From Streptomyces actuosus (GTDB lineage Bacteria; Actinomycetota; Actinomycetes; Streptomycetales; Streptomycetaceae): a DNA stretch of 64,000 nucleotides. Positions 17,412-26,289 of this stretch are shown here, one piece after another. The notes beneath the pieces are model-generated. The model worked only from the letters and a program-made list of their open reading frames with translations, was not told the origin of the DNA and did no database searches. A program made the translations under genes and the position numbers. The DNA lies in NCBI RefSeq assembly GCF_016921115.1, contig NZ_JAFFZS010000010.1, positions 124,001-188,000 of the forward strand, given 5' to 3'. Within the stretch, counting starts at the first letter, position 1, and every line of letters begins with the position of its first letter.

Positions 17412-18644
17412 ATGGCCGAACACCCCGCGTACCCCGTAGGCCTCCGCCTCACCGGCCGCAAAGTGGTCGTCCTCGGCGGCGGCCAGGTCGCCCAGCGCCG
17501 CCTTCCGGCCCTGATCGCGGCCGGTGCGGAGATCCTCCTCGTCTCGCCCGAGGCGACGCCCTCGGTGGAGGCGATGGCGGACACCGGCGAGATCACCTGG
17601 GTGCGGCGCCCGTACGCCGAGGGCGACCTGGCCGACGCCTGGTACGCCCTGATCGCCACCAGCGACACCGAGGCGAACCGCTCCGCCTCCGCAGAGGCGG
17701 AGCGGCACCGGGTCTGGTGCGTGCGCTCCGACGACGCCGACGCCGCCACCGCCTGGACTCCGGCGACGGGTCACAGCGAGGGTGTCACCGTCGCCGTGCT
17801 GACCACGGACGCCAAGGGCCGCGACCCCCGGCACACCGCCGCCGTCCGCGACGCGGTCGTGGAGGGCCTGCGCGACGGCACCCTCGTCGCCCCGCACCAC
17901 CGCACCCGCACTCCCGGCGTGGCGCTCGTCGGCGGCGGACCCGGCGACCCGGACCTGATCACCGTCCGGGGGCGCCGCCTGCTCGCGGAGGCGGACGTCG
18001 TCATCGCCGACCGCCTGGGCCCGCGCGACCTGCTCGCGGAGCTGCCCCCGCACGTCGAGGTGATCGACGCCGCGAAGATCCCCTACGGGCGTTTCATGGC
18101 CCAGGAGGCCATCAACAACGCCCTGATCGAGCACGCCAAGCAGGGCAAGTCCGTCGTCCGGCTCAAGGGCGGCGACCCCTACGTCTTCGGCCGCGGCATG
18201 GAGGAGCTCCAGGCCCTCGCCGAGGCGGGCATCCCCTGCACGGTCGTCCCCGGCATCTCCAGCTCCATCTCCGTCCCCGGTGCGGCGGGCATCCCGGTCA
18301 CGCACCGCGGCGTCGCCCACGAGTTCACCGTCGTCAGCGGCCACGTCGCCCCCGAGGACGAACGCTCCCTCGTCGACTGGCCGTCCCTGGCCAGGCTGAC
18401 CGGTACGCTCGTGATCCTCATGGGCGTCGACAAGATAGGGCGGATCGCCGAGACGCTCGTCGCGCACGGCAAGTCCCCCGACACGCCGGTCGCGCTGGTG
18501 CAGGAGGGCACCACGGCCGCTCAGCGCCGGGTCGACGCGACGCTCGCCACGGTCGAGGAGACCGTGCGTGCCGAGGACGTCAAGCCGCCGGCGGTCATCG
18601 TCGTCGGCGAGGTCGTCGCCGTGGGCCCACGGCCCGCCGCGTGA
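17412..18644 (+). CDS. cysG: siroheme synthase-like fusion: precorrin-2 dehydrogenase + uroporphyrinogen-III methyltransferase
   Basis: A 410-residue bifunctional enzyme at the branch point to siroheme and cobalamin. The N-terminal ~150 residues bind NAD (VVVLGGGQVAQRRLPAL) and should oxidise precorrin-2 to sirohydrochlorin. The C-terminal ~245 residues are a SUMT domain that methylates uroporphyrinogen III at C2 and C7 (VALVGGGPGDPDLITVRG, VRLKGGDPYVFGRGMEE). The family is usually ~460 residues, so the dehydrogenase/linker part is shortened; whether ferrochelatase activity remains cannot be told. ATG 17412 was chosen as the first in-frame start with homologous sequence. Confidence 0.88.
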   Translation: MAEHPAYPVGLRLTGRKVVVLGGGQVAQRRLPALIAAGAEILLVSPEATPSVEAMADTGEITWVRRPYAEGDLADAWYALIATSDTEANRSASAEAERHRVWCVRSDDADAATAWTPATGHSEGVTVAVLTTDAKGRDPRHTAAVRDAVVEGLRDGTLVAPHHRTRTPGVALVGGGPGDPDLITVRGRRLLAEADVVIADRLGPRDLLAELPPHVEVIDAAKIPYGRFMAQEAINNALIEHAKQGKSVVRLKGGDPYVFGRGMEELQALAEAGIPCTVVPGISSSISVPGAAGIPVTHRGVAHEFTVVSGHVAPEDERSLVDWPSLARLTGTLVILMGVDKIGRIAETLVAHGKSPDTPVALVQEGTTAAQRRVDATLATVEETVRAEDVKPPAVIVVGEVVAVGPRPAA

Positions 18645-18708
18645 CCGACGACGGCCGGAGAAACCGTGCCGCGCCGCCGGCACCGCACCAGACGAGGCAG
18701 TGACACCC

Positions 18709-19527
18709 GTGGCCGAGCTCATCACCGTCGACGACGCGGACGACCCGCGCCTGCACGACTACACCGGTCTGACCGACGTCGAACTGCGCCGCAGGCGCGA
18801 GCCGGCCGAGGGCCTGTTCATCGCCGAGGGCGAGAAGGTCATCCGGCGGGCCATGGACGCCGGCTACGCCATGCGCTCGATGCTGCTGTCGGCCAAGTGG
18901 ATCGACACCATGCGCGACGTCATCGACGAGCTCCCGGCACCGGTGTACACGGTCGCCCCGGACCTCGCCGAGCGGGTCACCGGCTACCACGTGCATCGCG
19001 GCGCGCTCGCCTCCATGCAGCGCCGCCCCCTCCCGGCCGCCGGCGACCTGCTGAAGTCCGCCCGCCGGGTGGCGATCATGGAATCGGTCAACGACCACAC
19101 CAACATCGGTGCGATCTTCCGTTCGGCCGCAGCGCTCGGCATGGACGCCGTACTGCTCTCCCCGGACTGCGCCGACCCGCTCTACCGCCGCAGCGTCAAG
19201 GTGTCCATGGGCGCGGTCTTCTCCGTCCCCTACGCACGCCTCGACGGCTGGCCCGGGGGCCTGGAGCCGGTCCGCGCGGCCGGGTTCACGCTGCTCGCCC
19301 TCACCCCCGACGAGCGGGCCGCGACCCTCGACGAGGTGGCCCCCCACCGCATGGAGCGGGTCGCCCTGATGCTGGGCGCCGAGGGTGGCGGGCTGTCCCG
19401 GCGGGCCCTGGCCGCGGCGGACGACCGGGTCCGCATCCCGATGGCCCACGGCGTCGACTCGCTCAATGTGGGCGCAGCGGCAGCGGTCGCCTTCTATGCG
19501 GTGGCGACGGGGCGCCCCACGGCCTGA
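18709..19527 (+). CDS. SpoU-family (TrmH-like) rRNA/tRNA 2'-O-methyltransferase
   Basis: A 272-residue SPOUT methyltransferase. The three signature motifs are present in order: MESVNDHTNIGAIFRSAAALG, ALMLGAEGGGLS and IPMAHGVDSLNVGAAAAVAF, which build the knotted SAM site. The N-terminal ~100 residues resemble the L30e-like RNA-binding domain of TsnR/TrmH enzymes. GTG 18709 has GAGG 11 bases upstream; GTG 18700 is the alternative. It lies 65 bases after the cysG-like gene on the same strand but is functionally unrelated. The target nucleotide is unknown. Confidence 0.87.
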   Translation: MAELITVDDADDPRLHDYTGLTDVELRRRREPAEGLFIAEGEKVIRRAMDAGYAMRSMLLSAKWIDTMRDVIDELPAPVYTVAPDLAERVTGYHVHRGALASMQRRPLPAAGDLLKSARRVAIMESVNDHTNIGAIFRSAAALGMDAVLLSPDCADPLYRRSVKVSMGAVFSVPYARLDGWPGGLEPVRAAGFTLLALTPDERAATLDEVAPHRMERVALMLGAEGGGLSRRALAAADDRVRIPMAHGVDSLNVGAAAAVAFYAVATGRPTA

Positions 19528-19685
19528 CCCGGCCTCCGAGGCCCCGGATTCTCTGTCCCCCGGCCCTCGGGAGGCGACGTCGCGGGGTTCCGCCGCCCGG
19601 CGCCGGGGACGCACCCCGAGGGGTCCCGCGGTGAGGTTCGGGGGTGTGTCTCAAGGGGTTCCGCGGTCAGGTCCGAGGACAAGCC

Positions 19686-21131
19686 TCAGAGGTTGCTTCC
19701 GGCCCCGGGCCTCGGCCCCGGCCCGGCCTCCTGTCGACGGCCGCCGTCGATCGGGGGCGTGCGGTCGGGGCCGACCTGCTCCTGCCGCCCCGAACCGGGG
19801 GCGACGCCGTCGCCCCCGCCCAGACCGCGCGCGGGTCCCTGGCAACCCTGCACCACGGCGATGCCGAGCGCGACCAGCAGGGTCACCACGACGAACACGA
19901 AAAGCCGCTGGCGCAGCAGCCGCGGATTGGCGGGCCGCAGACCGGTCCCCGTGCCGCGTGGCGCCGGGCGTCCGGCGCCGCTGCGCGGCGCGGGTCGGCT
20001 CCCCGAACGCCGTCCGCCGCGGGACGGGACGGGTGCGGACGGTGCACCGGGCCGGGACGTCGGGCCGCCGCCCCGCATCGCTCCGGACCCGCCGCGAGTG
20101 CCGCCACCGCCGGTGCCGCCACCGCCGCGTGACGGAACCCCGCCGGCCCGTGAACCGGTGGTGCCCCGGGGCGGGGTTCCGGCGCCGCCCGGCTGGGTAC
20201 GGCGCAGGGTGCGTTCGGGGTAACTGCCGTCGGCCAGTCGCCCGGTGGTCCGCTCCGCCTCCGCCGTCCGCGGCGACGGCGGGCGCACGTCCGCCGCGCC
20301 GTGATGGGCCTCGCGGGTCGCGATCTCCTTCAGCCGCAAGGACAGTTCGAGGGTGCTGGGGCGTTCGTCGGGGTCCTTCGCCAGGCACGTCCGGACCAGT
20401 GGGGCGAGCGCGTCCGGTACGCCGTGCAAATGGGGCTCCTCGTGCACCACGCGATACAGCATTACCTCGGAACTGCCGTGCCCGAAGGGCGAGTCGGCCG
20501 TGGAGGCGTACGCGAGCGTGGCACCGAGGGAGAAGACGTCCGTGGCCGGGGTGACGGCGGCTCCGCGTACCTGCTCGGGAGCGAGGAAGCCGGGGGAGCC
20601 CACGGCGGTTCCCACGTGGGTGAGCGTGGAGGCGCCGGTCGCCCAGGCGATGCCGAAGTCGATGATCCGCGGCCCCTTCGGGGACAGCAGGATGTTGGAC
20701 GGCTTCAGGTCCCGGTGCACGACGCCGGCCTCGTGCACCGCCACGAGCCCCTCGGACAGCGCCGCCCCGATGGCGGCGACGTCGGCGGCCCCCAAGGGGC
20801 CCTCCGCGGCGACCTTGTCGTGCAGGGACGGGCCGGGCACGTACTGCGTGGCGAACCAGGGCCGTTCGGCGTCCAGATCGGCGGCGACGAGGCGCGCCGT
20901 GCAGCCGCCGCGGATCCGCCGCGCGGCGGACACCTCCCGCGCGAACCGCGACCGGAACTCCTGGTCCTCCGCGAGGTCGGGCCGGATCACCTTCAGGGCG
21001 ACCCGCTGCCCCTTCTTGTCGGAGCCCAGGTAGACGACACCCATGCCGCCCGCGCCGAGCCGCCGGTGAAGCCTGAACGAGCCGACGACGCGCGGGTCCT
21101 CGCGCCTCAGGCGCATCATCGCCATGTTCAT
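19686..21131 (-). CDS. membrane-anchored eukaryotic-type Ser/Thr protein kinase
   Basis: A 481-residue kinase. The catalytic domain spans ~residues 17-285: glycine loop RLGAGGMGVVYLG, ATP-binding Lys47 (VALKVI), catalytic HRDLKPSN (Asp142), DFG (IDFGIAWA) and GSPGFLAPEQ. A long Gly/Arg/Pro-rich linker (~300-410) follows, then one membrane helix (LFVFVVVTLLVALGIAVV) and a short external tail with no PASTA repeats. The external part is therefore too small to be a typical cell-wall sensor. I chose ATG 21131; ATG 21125 is equally possible. It converges with the SpoU gene. Confidence 0.9.
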   Translation of the reverse strand: MNMAMMRLRREDPRVVGSFRLHRRLGAGGMGVVYLGSDKKGQRVALKVIRPDLAEDQEFRSRFAREVSAARRIRGGCTARLVAADLDAERPWFATQYVPGPSLHDKVAAEGPLGAADVAAIGAALSEGLVAVHEAGVVHRDLKPSNILLSPKGPRIIDFGIAWATGASTLTHVGTAVGSPGFLAPEQVRGAAVTPATDVFSLGATLAYASTADSPFGHGSSEVMLYRVVHEEPHLHGVPDALAPLVRTCLAKDPDERPSTLELSLRLKEIATREAHHGAADVRPPSPRTAEAERTTGRLADGSYPERTLRRTQPGGAGTPPRGTTGSRAGGVPSRGGGGTGGGGTRGGSGAMRGGGPTSRPGAPSAPVPSRGGRRSGSRPAPRSGAGRPAPRGTGTGLRPANPRLLRQRLFVFVVVTLLVALGIAVVQGCQGPARGLGGGDGVAPGSGRQEQVGPDRTPPIDGGRRQEAGPGPRPGAGSNL

Positions 21132-21786
21132 CCCCGCTGCCCGGTCCGTGTGACGTGCCACAGCTTACGAGTCCCCGGCCGCTCGCGCGCAGAGGCCGCG
21201 CCCTCTCGTCCGGATCGGTTCCCGTTGCGGGGCAGGAGACTTGAAGAGGGGTCAGCAGCTCTGCGAACTGGTGTACCCGGCTCCGCCCCGCCTCCCAACC
21301 ACCGTTCTTCGTGCCGGGGTTGGACCGCTGCGCGGCGACCGCGCGGCGTGTGGCCCGGCTGCCGGGAACGCGACGCGGACCCGGGAGGCGAGGCCCGGCG
21401 GGACGGTGCCGGCGGCGACGTCGCGGGGGCACCGGACCGGGGTGCGCGTGAGCGAGATCACTCGAAGCGATGAGCCGTTCGTGCCGTCCCCGGCACGCTC
21501 CGCGCGCCGGACCCGGGGGAGCGGTGCGCAGGGTCCGGCGGTCGGGGGACGGATCGCGCGCCCCGTCCGGGATGACCCCGAGGCCCGGCCCTCCGTCTCC
21601 ACCCAGGGGAGTACTCCGCCGGTGTCGGCTCATCCTCCGGGAGGCCCGGCAATCGGTACGAGGGCATGACGCCCGGCCCCCGCCGCGGACCTAGATTTGA
21701 GGTCGAGCGGCGGGTGGAGAGCTCGTCCCCCGAGGTCCGACGCCCGCCGCTCCCGACGACAACCGACAACGGTCAGGAGAGGGACC
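21132..21786. other. long intergenic region
   Basis: About 650 bases between the divergent kinase and small membrane protein. Overlapping open frames look like spacer, with Arg/Pro/Gly-rich translations and no family resemblance. TAGATT at 21692-21697 is a plausible -10 box for the small membrane protein, and GGAGAGG precedes its ATG. Confidence 0.4.
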
Positions 21787-21984
21787 ATGGCCCACACGGC
21801 ACCGCGGAGCACGTTCCGCCGGCCGGGACGCGCGGCGTTCCGTCCCCGTCGTACGGGCCGTCGCCACCCCTTGGTGGCGACCGCGATGGTCCTCCCCCTG
21901 GCGGCCCTGCTCGCATACGCCTTCGGCGGTTGGGAGGCAGTGGTCACACAGGCGTCGTCCGTGGGTGTGGTGCTGGGGCGCTGA
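21787..21984 (+). CDS. small single-helix membrane protein
   Basis: A 65-residue ORF starting at ATG 21787 after AGGAGAGGGA. The first ~30 residues are strongly basic (many Arg), then HPLVATAMVLPLAALLAYAFGGW forms one membrane helix, giving an N-in topology by the positive-inside rule. It is followed by a strong terminator hairpin, so it is a free-standing transcription unit. Function unknown. Confidence 0.65.
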   Translation: MAHTAPRSTFRRPGRAAFRPRRTGRRHPLVATAMVLPLAALLAYAFGGWEAVVTQASSVGVVLGR

Positions 21985-22065
21985 GCGGTGACCCCAGGCC
22001 CGGAAGAGCGGTCCGGGCGGGGACATCCACCCATGAAACCCCGTGGGGACGGGGGTGCGGCGGAC

Positions 22066-22115
22066 GGCACAGATGCCGGCGCAGCTGGGGAGCTGCGCCG
22101 GCATTGCTCTGTGCC
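22066..22115 (+). terminator. strong terminator after the small membrane protein
   Basis: Perfect 14-base inner arms (22073-22086 and 22091-22104, beginning ATGCCGGCGC) with a GGGG loop, extended outward by GGCACAGA/TCTGTGCC across a four-base bulge. Confidence 0.75.
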
Positions 22116-22373
22116 CACCTGTGCCGTGCCGCGTGCCCGCGGTGCCTGCCCCCCCCGCGGCGCGCAGGGGGTGCGCCTCGGCGTCCGCGTGGCTGCGGCC
22201 CGCCGTCCCTCGTTCGAGCCTCCGGCCTCACCCCGCCCCGGCCACGCCGTACGCCCTGGCCCCGGCGCCCTTGATCCGCACCGGCCCCGCTCGCCGTGTC
22301 CCCGCCGCACCGCCGTCCGCCCCGCACCCCGTACCCTCGCCCCGACGCCACCGCCGCGCCCCGCAGAGGACAC

Positions 22374-23309
22374 ATGCCCCCAGAGCTCCTTCCCGCCCTT
22401 GCCGCACGGGCCGGCAGCGCGGCCCACTCGGACGGTGCGTCGTGCATCGCCTGCGGACCGGCCGTCACCCTCGCCGACCGCCCGGACGCCACGGTCGTCC
22501 GGCACTCCGGCGTCGTCGCCAAGGCGCACGCCCCCGGCACCGACCGCGCCGAACTCGCCGCCCGCCTGGCCACGGCCGCCCGCCTGCCGGATGTCCTGCT
22601 GCCCCCCTTCGCCACGGACCCCGCCGACGTCCACGGCCGCCTCGTGACCTGTTGGCCCTACGGCACCCCCGTGGACCCCGACGACCCGGACGCGGCCCCC
22701 TGGGAAGCCGCCGCCGCCCTGCTCGCCCGGCTGCACCGCACGTCCCCCGCGCCCGGCCTGCCCCTCATGCGCGGCCCGGCCAAGGCGGCCCGGGCGGTCG
22801 CCCGCCTCCGGGCCGCCGTCGGCCGGACCGGCGCGCACCGCGCCGCGACCCGCACCGTCCTCGACGCCTGGTCCGCCCTTCCGGCCTGGGCCCGGGCCGA
22901 GACGCCCGCCCCCGGGCCCGCGTCCGTGTGCCACGGCGATCTCCACCTCGGCCAGCTGGTCCGCCACCCTGCTCCGGACGGCCCCTGGTTGCTGATCGAC
23001 GTCGACGACCTCGGTCTCGGCGCCCCTGCCTGGGACCTGGCCCGTCCGGCGGCCTGGTACGCCTGTGGCCTGCTGCCGTCCGACGAGTGGAGCCGCTTCC
23101 TGTCGGCCTACCGCGCCGCAGGCGGACCGGCTGTCCCCGAGGACGGCGATCCCTGGCCCGCCCTCGACGTCCCGGCGCGCGCCCTCACCGTGCAGGGCGC
23201 GGCCCAGGCACTCGCCAAGGCCGCCGCGGCGGGCCGCCTGCCGGACGAGGCGGAGCAGGACCTGGTGGACGCCTGCGCCCGCATGGCATCGGCCCCCCTC
23301 GGCAGTTGA
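22374..23309 (+). CDS. aminoglycoside phosphotransferase-like (APH) kinase
   Basis: A 311-residue protein of the APH/choline-kinase superfamily. The catalytic loop is seen as SVCHGDLHLGQLV (HGDLHxxQ, with the catalytic Asp) and the metal-binding segment as LLIDVDDLGLGAPAWDLARPAAW. The N-lobe is short but has the expected VVAKAHAPG strand with the ATP-contacting Lys. Start ATG 22374 follows AGAGGA. Such proteins phosphorylate small hydroxylated molecules or proteins; there is no evidence that it confers antibiotic resistance. Confidence 0.8.
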   Translation: MPPELLPALAARAGSAAHSDGASCIACGPAVTLADRPDATVVRHSGVVAKAHAPGTDRAELAARLATAARLPDVLLPPFATDPADVHGRLVTCWPYGTPVDPDDPDAAPWEAAAALLARLHRTSPAPGLPLMRGPAKAARAVARLRAAVGRTGAHRAATRTVLDAWSALPAWARAETPAPGPASVCHGDLHLGQLVRHPAPDGPWLLIDVDDLGLGAPAWDLARPAAWYACGLLPSDEWSRFLSAYRAAGGPAVPEDGDPWPALDVPARALTVQGAAQALAKAAAAGRLPDEAEQDLVDACARMASAPLGS

Positions 23310-23404
23310 CCCCGAACTTCCCCGACGTAGGGTGCAACCGACCGGGGCCGGACGGAAGTCTGTCCCGGCGACAGCGAAGCCGCAGCGAGGAGTTGAGCCC
23401 AACC

Positions 23405-23689
23405 ATGCAGTGTCCGAAGTGCCACGCGCCGATGCACACCTTCACCCGCACCGGGGTGCAGATCGAGCAGTGCAGCAACTGCCGCGGGATCTTCCTGGAC
23501 TACGGCGAACTGGAGGCACTGACCCGCCTGGAGTCGCAGTACGCGCAGCCGGCCCCGCCCCCGCCCGCCGCGCCGCAGGCGTACCCGCCCGCCCCCGCGT
23601 GGGGCGCTCCGCACCACGGGGGCCACCACGGCGGTCACTACGGGCACCGCCGTCACAAGGGCTTCGGTCACATGTTGTTCTCCAGCTGA
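23405..23689 (+). CDS. TFIIB-type zinc-ribbon protein
   Basis: A 94-residue protein with an N-terminal zinc ribbon: CPKC (3-6) and CSNC (23-26) supply four Cys ligands, followed by RGIFLDYGELE, the standard pattern of the zf-TFIIB family. The C-terminus is Pro/Ala-rich, then His/Gly-rich (HHGGHHGGHYGHRRH), which may bind metal. Starts at ATG 23405 with GAGGAG about a dozen bases upstream. Function unknown. Confidence 0.8.
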   Translation: MQCPKCHAPMHTFTRTGVQIEQCSNCRGIFLDYGELEALTRLESQYAQPAPPPPAAPQAYPPAPAWGAPHHGGHHGGHYGHRRHKGFGHMLFSS

Positions 23690-23699
23690 CCGCACACGA

Positions 23700-23734
23700 C
23701 GAAGCCCCGGCCGTTCGAGACGGCCGGGGCTTCG
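23700..23734. terminator. bidirectional terminator before the tRNA cluster
   Basis: Perfect 13-base arms (CGAAGCCCCGGCC / GGCCGGGGCTTCG) with further pairing in the loop. It closes both the zinc-ribbon gene and the minus-strand tRNA operon. Confidence 0.8.
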
Positions 23735-23739
23735 GGCGG

Positions 23740-23811
23740 TGGACGATACTGGGATTGAACCAGTGACCTCTTCCGTGTCAGGGAAGCGCTCTCCCGCTGA
23801 GCTAATCGTCC
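23740..23811 (-). tRNA. tRNA-Val (GAC)
   Basis: Minus strand cloverleaf of 72 bases: acceptor GGACGAT/ATCGTCC, anticodon stem CTTCC/GGAAG around the loop CTGACAC (anticodon GAC), T arm with GGTTCAATCCC. CCA is not encoded. Confidence 0.97.
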
Positions 23812-23838
23812 TCACTGTGACGGCACGGTCACAGAGCG

Positions 23839-23910
23839 TGCGCGATACTGGGATTGAACCAGTGACCTCTTCCGTGTCAGGGAAGCGCTCTCCCGCTGAG
23901 CTAATCGCGC
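23839..23910 (-). tRNA. tRNA-Val (GAC)
   Basis: Second copy, identical to its neighbours except for the acceptor stem, which is GCGCGAT/ATCGCGC by compensatory changes. Anticodon loop CTGACAC. Confidence 0.97.
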
Positions 23911-23929
23911 GGGGGATCCGAAGATCCAG

Positions 23930-24001
23930 TGGACGATACTGGGATTGAACCAGTGACCTCTTCCGTGTCAGGGAAGCGCTCTCCCGCTGAGCTAATCGTC
24001 C
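23930..24001 (-). tRNA. tRNA-Val (GAC)
   Basis: Third copy, sequence-identical to the one at 23740-23811. All three lie on the minus strand with short spacers, consistent with one processed transcript. Confidence 0.97.
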
Positions 24002-24005
24002 TTGG

Positions 24006-24076
24006 AGGTGGAGACGGGATTTGAACCCGTGTAGACGGCTTTGCAGGCCGTTGCCTCGCCTCTCGGCCACTCCACC
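24006..24076 (-). tRNA. tRNA-Cys (GCA)
   Basis: 71-base cloverleaf: acceptor GGTGGAG/CTCCACC, anticodon stem ending ACGGC/GCCGT around CTGCAAA (anticodon GCA), T arm GGTTCAAATCC. Only four bases separate it from the third tRNA-Val. Confidence 0.97.
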
Positions 24077-24082
24077 AGGAGC

Positions 24083-24106
24083 GTAGGGGATCGGGAAGAC
24101 CCCTAC
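24083..24106. repeat. inverted repeat between tRNA-Cys and tRNA-Gly
   Basis: Arms GTAGGGG / CCCCTAC around ten bases. It could be a processing signal or a weak terminator separating tRNA-Gly from the rest of the cluster. Confidence 0.4.
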
Positions 24107-24114
24107 TTCCTTCG

Positions 24115-24187
24115 AGCGGACGACGAGGCTCGAACTCGCGACCTCAACCTTGGCAAGGTTGCGCTCTACCAACTGAGCTACGTCCGC
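24115..24187 (-). tRNA. tRNA-Gly (GCC)
   Basis: 73-base cloverleaf: acceptor GCGGACG with its partner CGTCCGC, anticodon stem CAACC/GGTTG around TTGCCAA (anticodon GCC), T arm GAGTTCGAGCC. First gene of the minus-strand tRNA cluster. Confidence 0.97.
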
Positions 24188-24363
24188 CTGTCGTTTCGGT
24201 CCGCTTCCGCGTCCCGGCGACGTGATGAACTCTAGCGGATTCCTGGGCCAGCACAAAAACGCGTTTGTGCAGCGTGCTGCGGTGCGTCCCCTCGGGCACC
24301 TGCTCAGGCCCCCGAGGGGACGGCCGGCGGCCTGCCCCCGGGCCCCGCCCTAGACTCGACAGC

Positions 24364-25419
24364 GTGCTCGACCTGCCTCCTCTCGCCCGCTTCGGCGACC
24401 GTCTCGCCACCGGCCTCCTCGACGTCACCAGCGACCCCGCGGCCCTGGACTCCACCGGCTTCTGGGCGGTCGCCGCGGACTTCGAGGGGCGCCTGACCTG
24501 CGCCCGCTTCCGGGACGTGCGTCCGGAGCCGGTGCCCGCCCCGGTGCCGGGCCGGTGGCAGGGGCCGGCCGAGGACGGGTGGACCTCCTCCCTGGACCGC
24601 GCCGCGTACACCGCGGGCGTGCGCCGCATCCGCGAGCACATCGCGGCCGGCGACGTCTACCAGGCCAACCTCTGCCGGGTGCTGTCCGCGCCCGTCGCAC
24701 GCGGCGCGGACGTGGACGCCCTGACCGCGCTGCTGGCCCGGGGCAATCCGGCACCCTACGCAGGAACGATCCGGCTGCCCGGGCACGGCGTGGAGATCGC
24801 CACCGCGTCCCCCGAGCTGTTCCTCCGCCGCGACGGGCGGATCGTGGAGTCCGGGCCGATCAAGGGCACCGGGCGCACCGAGGCGGACCTGCTGACCAAG
24901 GACTACGCCGAGAACGTGATGATCGTGGACCTGGTCCGCAACGACCTCTCGCGTGTCTGCGCCACCGGCAGCGTCACCGTGCCCGACCTGTGCGCCGTGG
25001 AGAAGCACCCGGGGCTCGTCCACCTGGTCTCCACGGTCCACGGCGAGCTGCGGGACGGCGCCGGCTGGCCGGATCTGCTGGACGCCGCCTTCCCGCCGGG
25101 CTCGGTCACCGGCGCGCCCAAGTCGAGCGCCCTGCGGATCATCGACGCCCTGGAACCGGCACCGCGGGGCCCGTACTGCGGCGGCATCGGATGGGTGGAC
25201 GCCGACCGGCGGACCGGCCAGCTGGCCGTCGGCATCCGCACCTTCTGGATCGACCGGGCCGCGGGCCTGCTGCGCTTCGGCACCGGGGCGGGCATCACCT
25301 GGGGCTCGGACCCCGAGGGGGAGTGGCAGGAGACCGAGCTGAAGGCCGCGCGGCTGCTCGCGGTAGCGTCGGGGGCATACGAGGTGAGTGTCGTGAGTGG
25401 AGAGGGACCGGACACGTGA
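24364..25419 (+). CDS. pabB: aminodeoxychorismate synthase component I
   Basis: A 351-residue chorismate-binding enzyme that converts chorismate plus ammonia to 4-amino-4-deoxychorismate for folate synthesis. Lys167 in PIKGTGR is the residue that separates PabB from anthranilate synthase (PIAGT). Other core motifs are YQANLCRVLSAP, MIVDLVRNDLSRV and SVTGAPKSSALRII. The family is often ~450 residues; here the N-terminal part is short. GTG 24364 sits eight bases after a TAGACT -10 box (24351-24356), so the message is probably leaderless. The stop overlaps pabC by four bases (GTGA). No glutamine amidotransferase (PabA) gene is adjacent. Confidence 0.9.
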   Translation: MLDLPPLARFGDRLATGLLDVTSDPAALDSTGFWAVAADFEGRLTCARFRDVRPEPVPAPVPGRWQGPAEDGWTSSLDRAAYTAGVRRIREHIAAGDVYQANLCRVLSAPVARGADVDALTALLARGNPAPYAGTIRLPGHGVEIATASPELFLRRDGRIVESGPIKGTGRTEADLLTKDYAENVMIVDLVRNDLSRVCATGSVTVPDLCAVEKHPGLVHLVSTVHGELRDGAGWPDLLDAAFPPGSVTGAPKSSALRIIDALEPAPRGPYCGGIGWVDADRRTGQLAVGIRTFWIDRAAGLLRFGTGAGITWGSDPEGEWQETELKAARLLAVASGAYEVSVVSGEGPDT

Positions 25420-26237
25420 AGATCTGGCTCGACGGCGGCCTGCAGGACATCGAGTCCGCCCGCGTCTCCGTCCTCGACCACGGGCTGACCGTGGGCGACG
25501 GCATCTTCGAGACCGTCAAGGCGGTGGACGGCGTCCCGTTCGCGCTGACGCGGCATCTCGACCGGCTGACCCGTTCCGCGCGCGGCCTCGGTCTGCCCGC
25601 CCCCGACCTCGACGAGGTCCGCCGCGCCTGCACCGCCGTCCTGCGGGCCGACCCGATGCCGCTCGGCCGGCTGCGCATCACCTACACCGGCGGCCACGGA
25701 CCCCTCGGTTCCGACCGCGGGGAGCACGGACCCACCCTCGTCGTCGCCGTCGGCGAGACGACCCGCCGCCCCGACTCCACCGCCGTGATCACGGTGCCCT
25801 GGACCCGCAACGAGCGCGGCGCGCTCACCGGCCTGAAGACGACGTCGTACGCCGAGAACGTCGTCGCCCTGGCCCGTGCCCACGAACACGGCGCCTCCGA
25901 GGCGCTCTTCGCCAACACGGTCGGACAGCTCTGCGAGGGCACCGGCTCCAACGTCTTCGTCGTCCTCGACGGCGAGATCCACACCCCGCCGCTCGCCTCC
26001 GGCTGCCTCGCGGGTATCACCCGCAGGCTGGTCGTGGAGTGGACCGGTGCCCGGGAGACCGACCTCCCGATGGACGTCCTGGACCGGGCCGAGGAGGTCT
26101 TCCTGACCTCGACCCTGCGCGACGTGCAGGCCGTCCACCGCGTCGACGGCCGCGAACGGCCGGGTGCTCCCGGCCCGGTGACCGCCAAGGCCATGCGGAT
26201 CTTCGACGAGCGCTCCGGGGCCGACCTGGACCCGTGA
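25416..26237 (+). CDS. pabC: 4-amino-4-deoxychorismate lyase (class IV aminotransferase fold)
   Basis: A 273-residue PLP enzyme that splits aminodeoxychorismate to p-aminobenzoate and pyruvate. The PLP-binding Lys141 is in GLKTTSYAENV, and the class IV pattern SEALFANTVGQLCEGTGSNVF follows. It starts at GTG 25416 within the pabB stop, so translation is coupled and the pair makes p-aminobenzoate. A D-amino-acid or branched-chain aminotransferase is the alternative by fold, but context strongly favours PabC. Confidence 0.9.
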   Translation: MKIWLDGGLQDIESARVSVLDHGLTVGDGIFETVKAVDGVPFALTRHLDRLTRSARGLGLPAPDLDEVRRACTAVLRADPMPLGRLRITYTGGHGPLGSDRGEHGPTLVVAVGETTRRPDSTAVITVPWTRNERGALTGLKTTSYAENVVALARAHEHGASEALFANTVGQLCEGTGSNVFVVLDGEIHTPPLASGCLAGITRRLVVEWTGARETDLPMDVLDRAEEVFLTSTLRDVQAVHRVDGRERPGAPGPVTAKAMRIFDERSGADLDP

Positions 26238-26289
26238 GTCCGGCGCAACCGGATGACGGGGACCCGGCCGGACGGGTAGAACACCGGTG

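Noticed and set aside
23739-24235. Short ORFs reading DTGIEPVTSSVSGKRSPAEL repeatedly
   Set aside because: These are antisense translations of the three tRNA-Val genes, a well-known false annotation.
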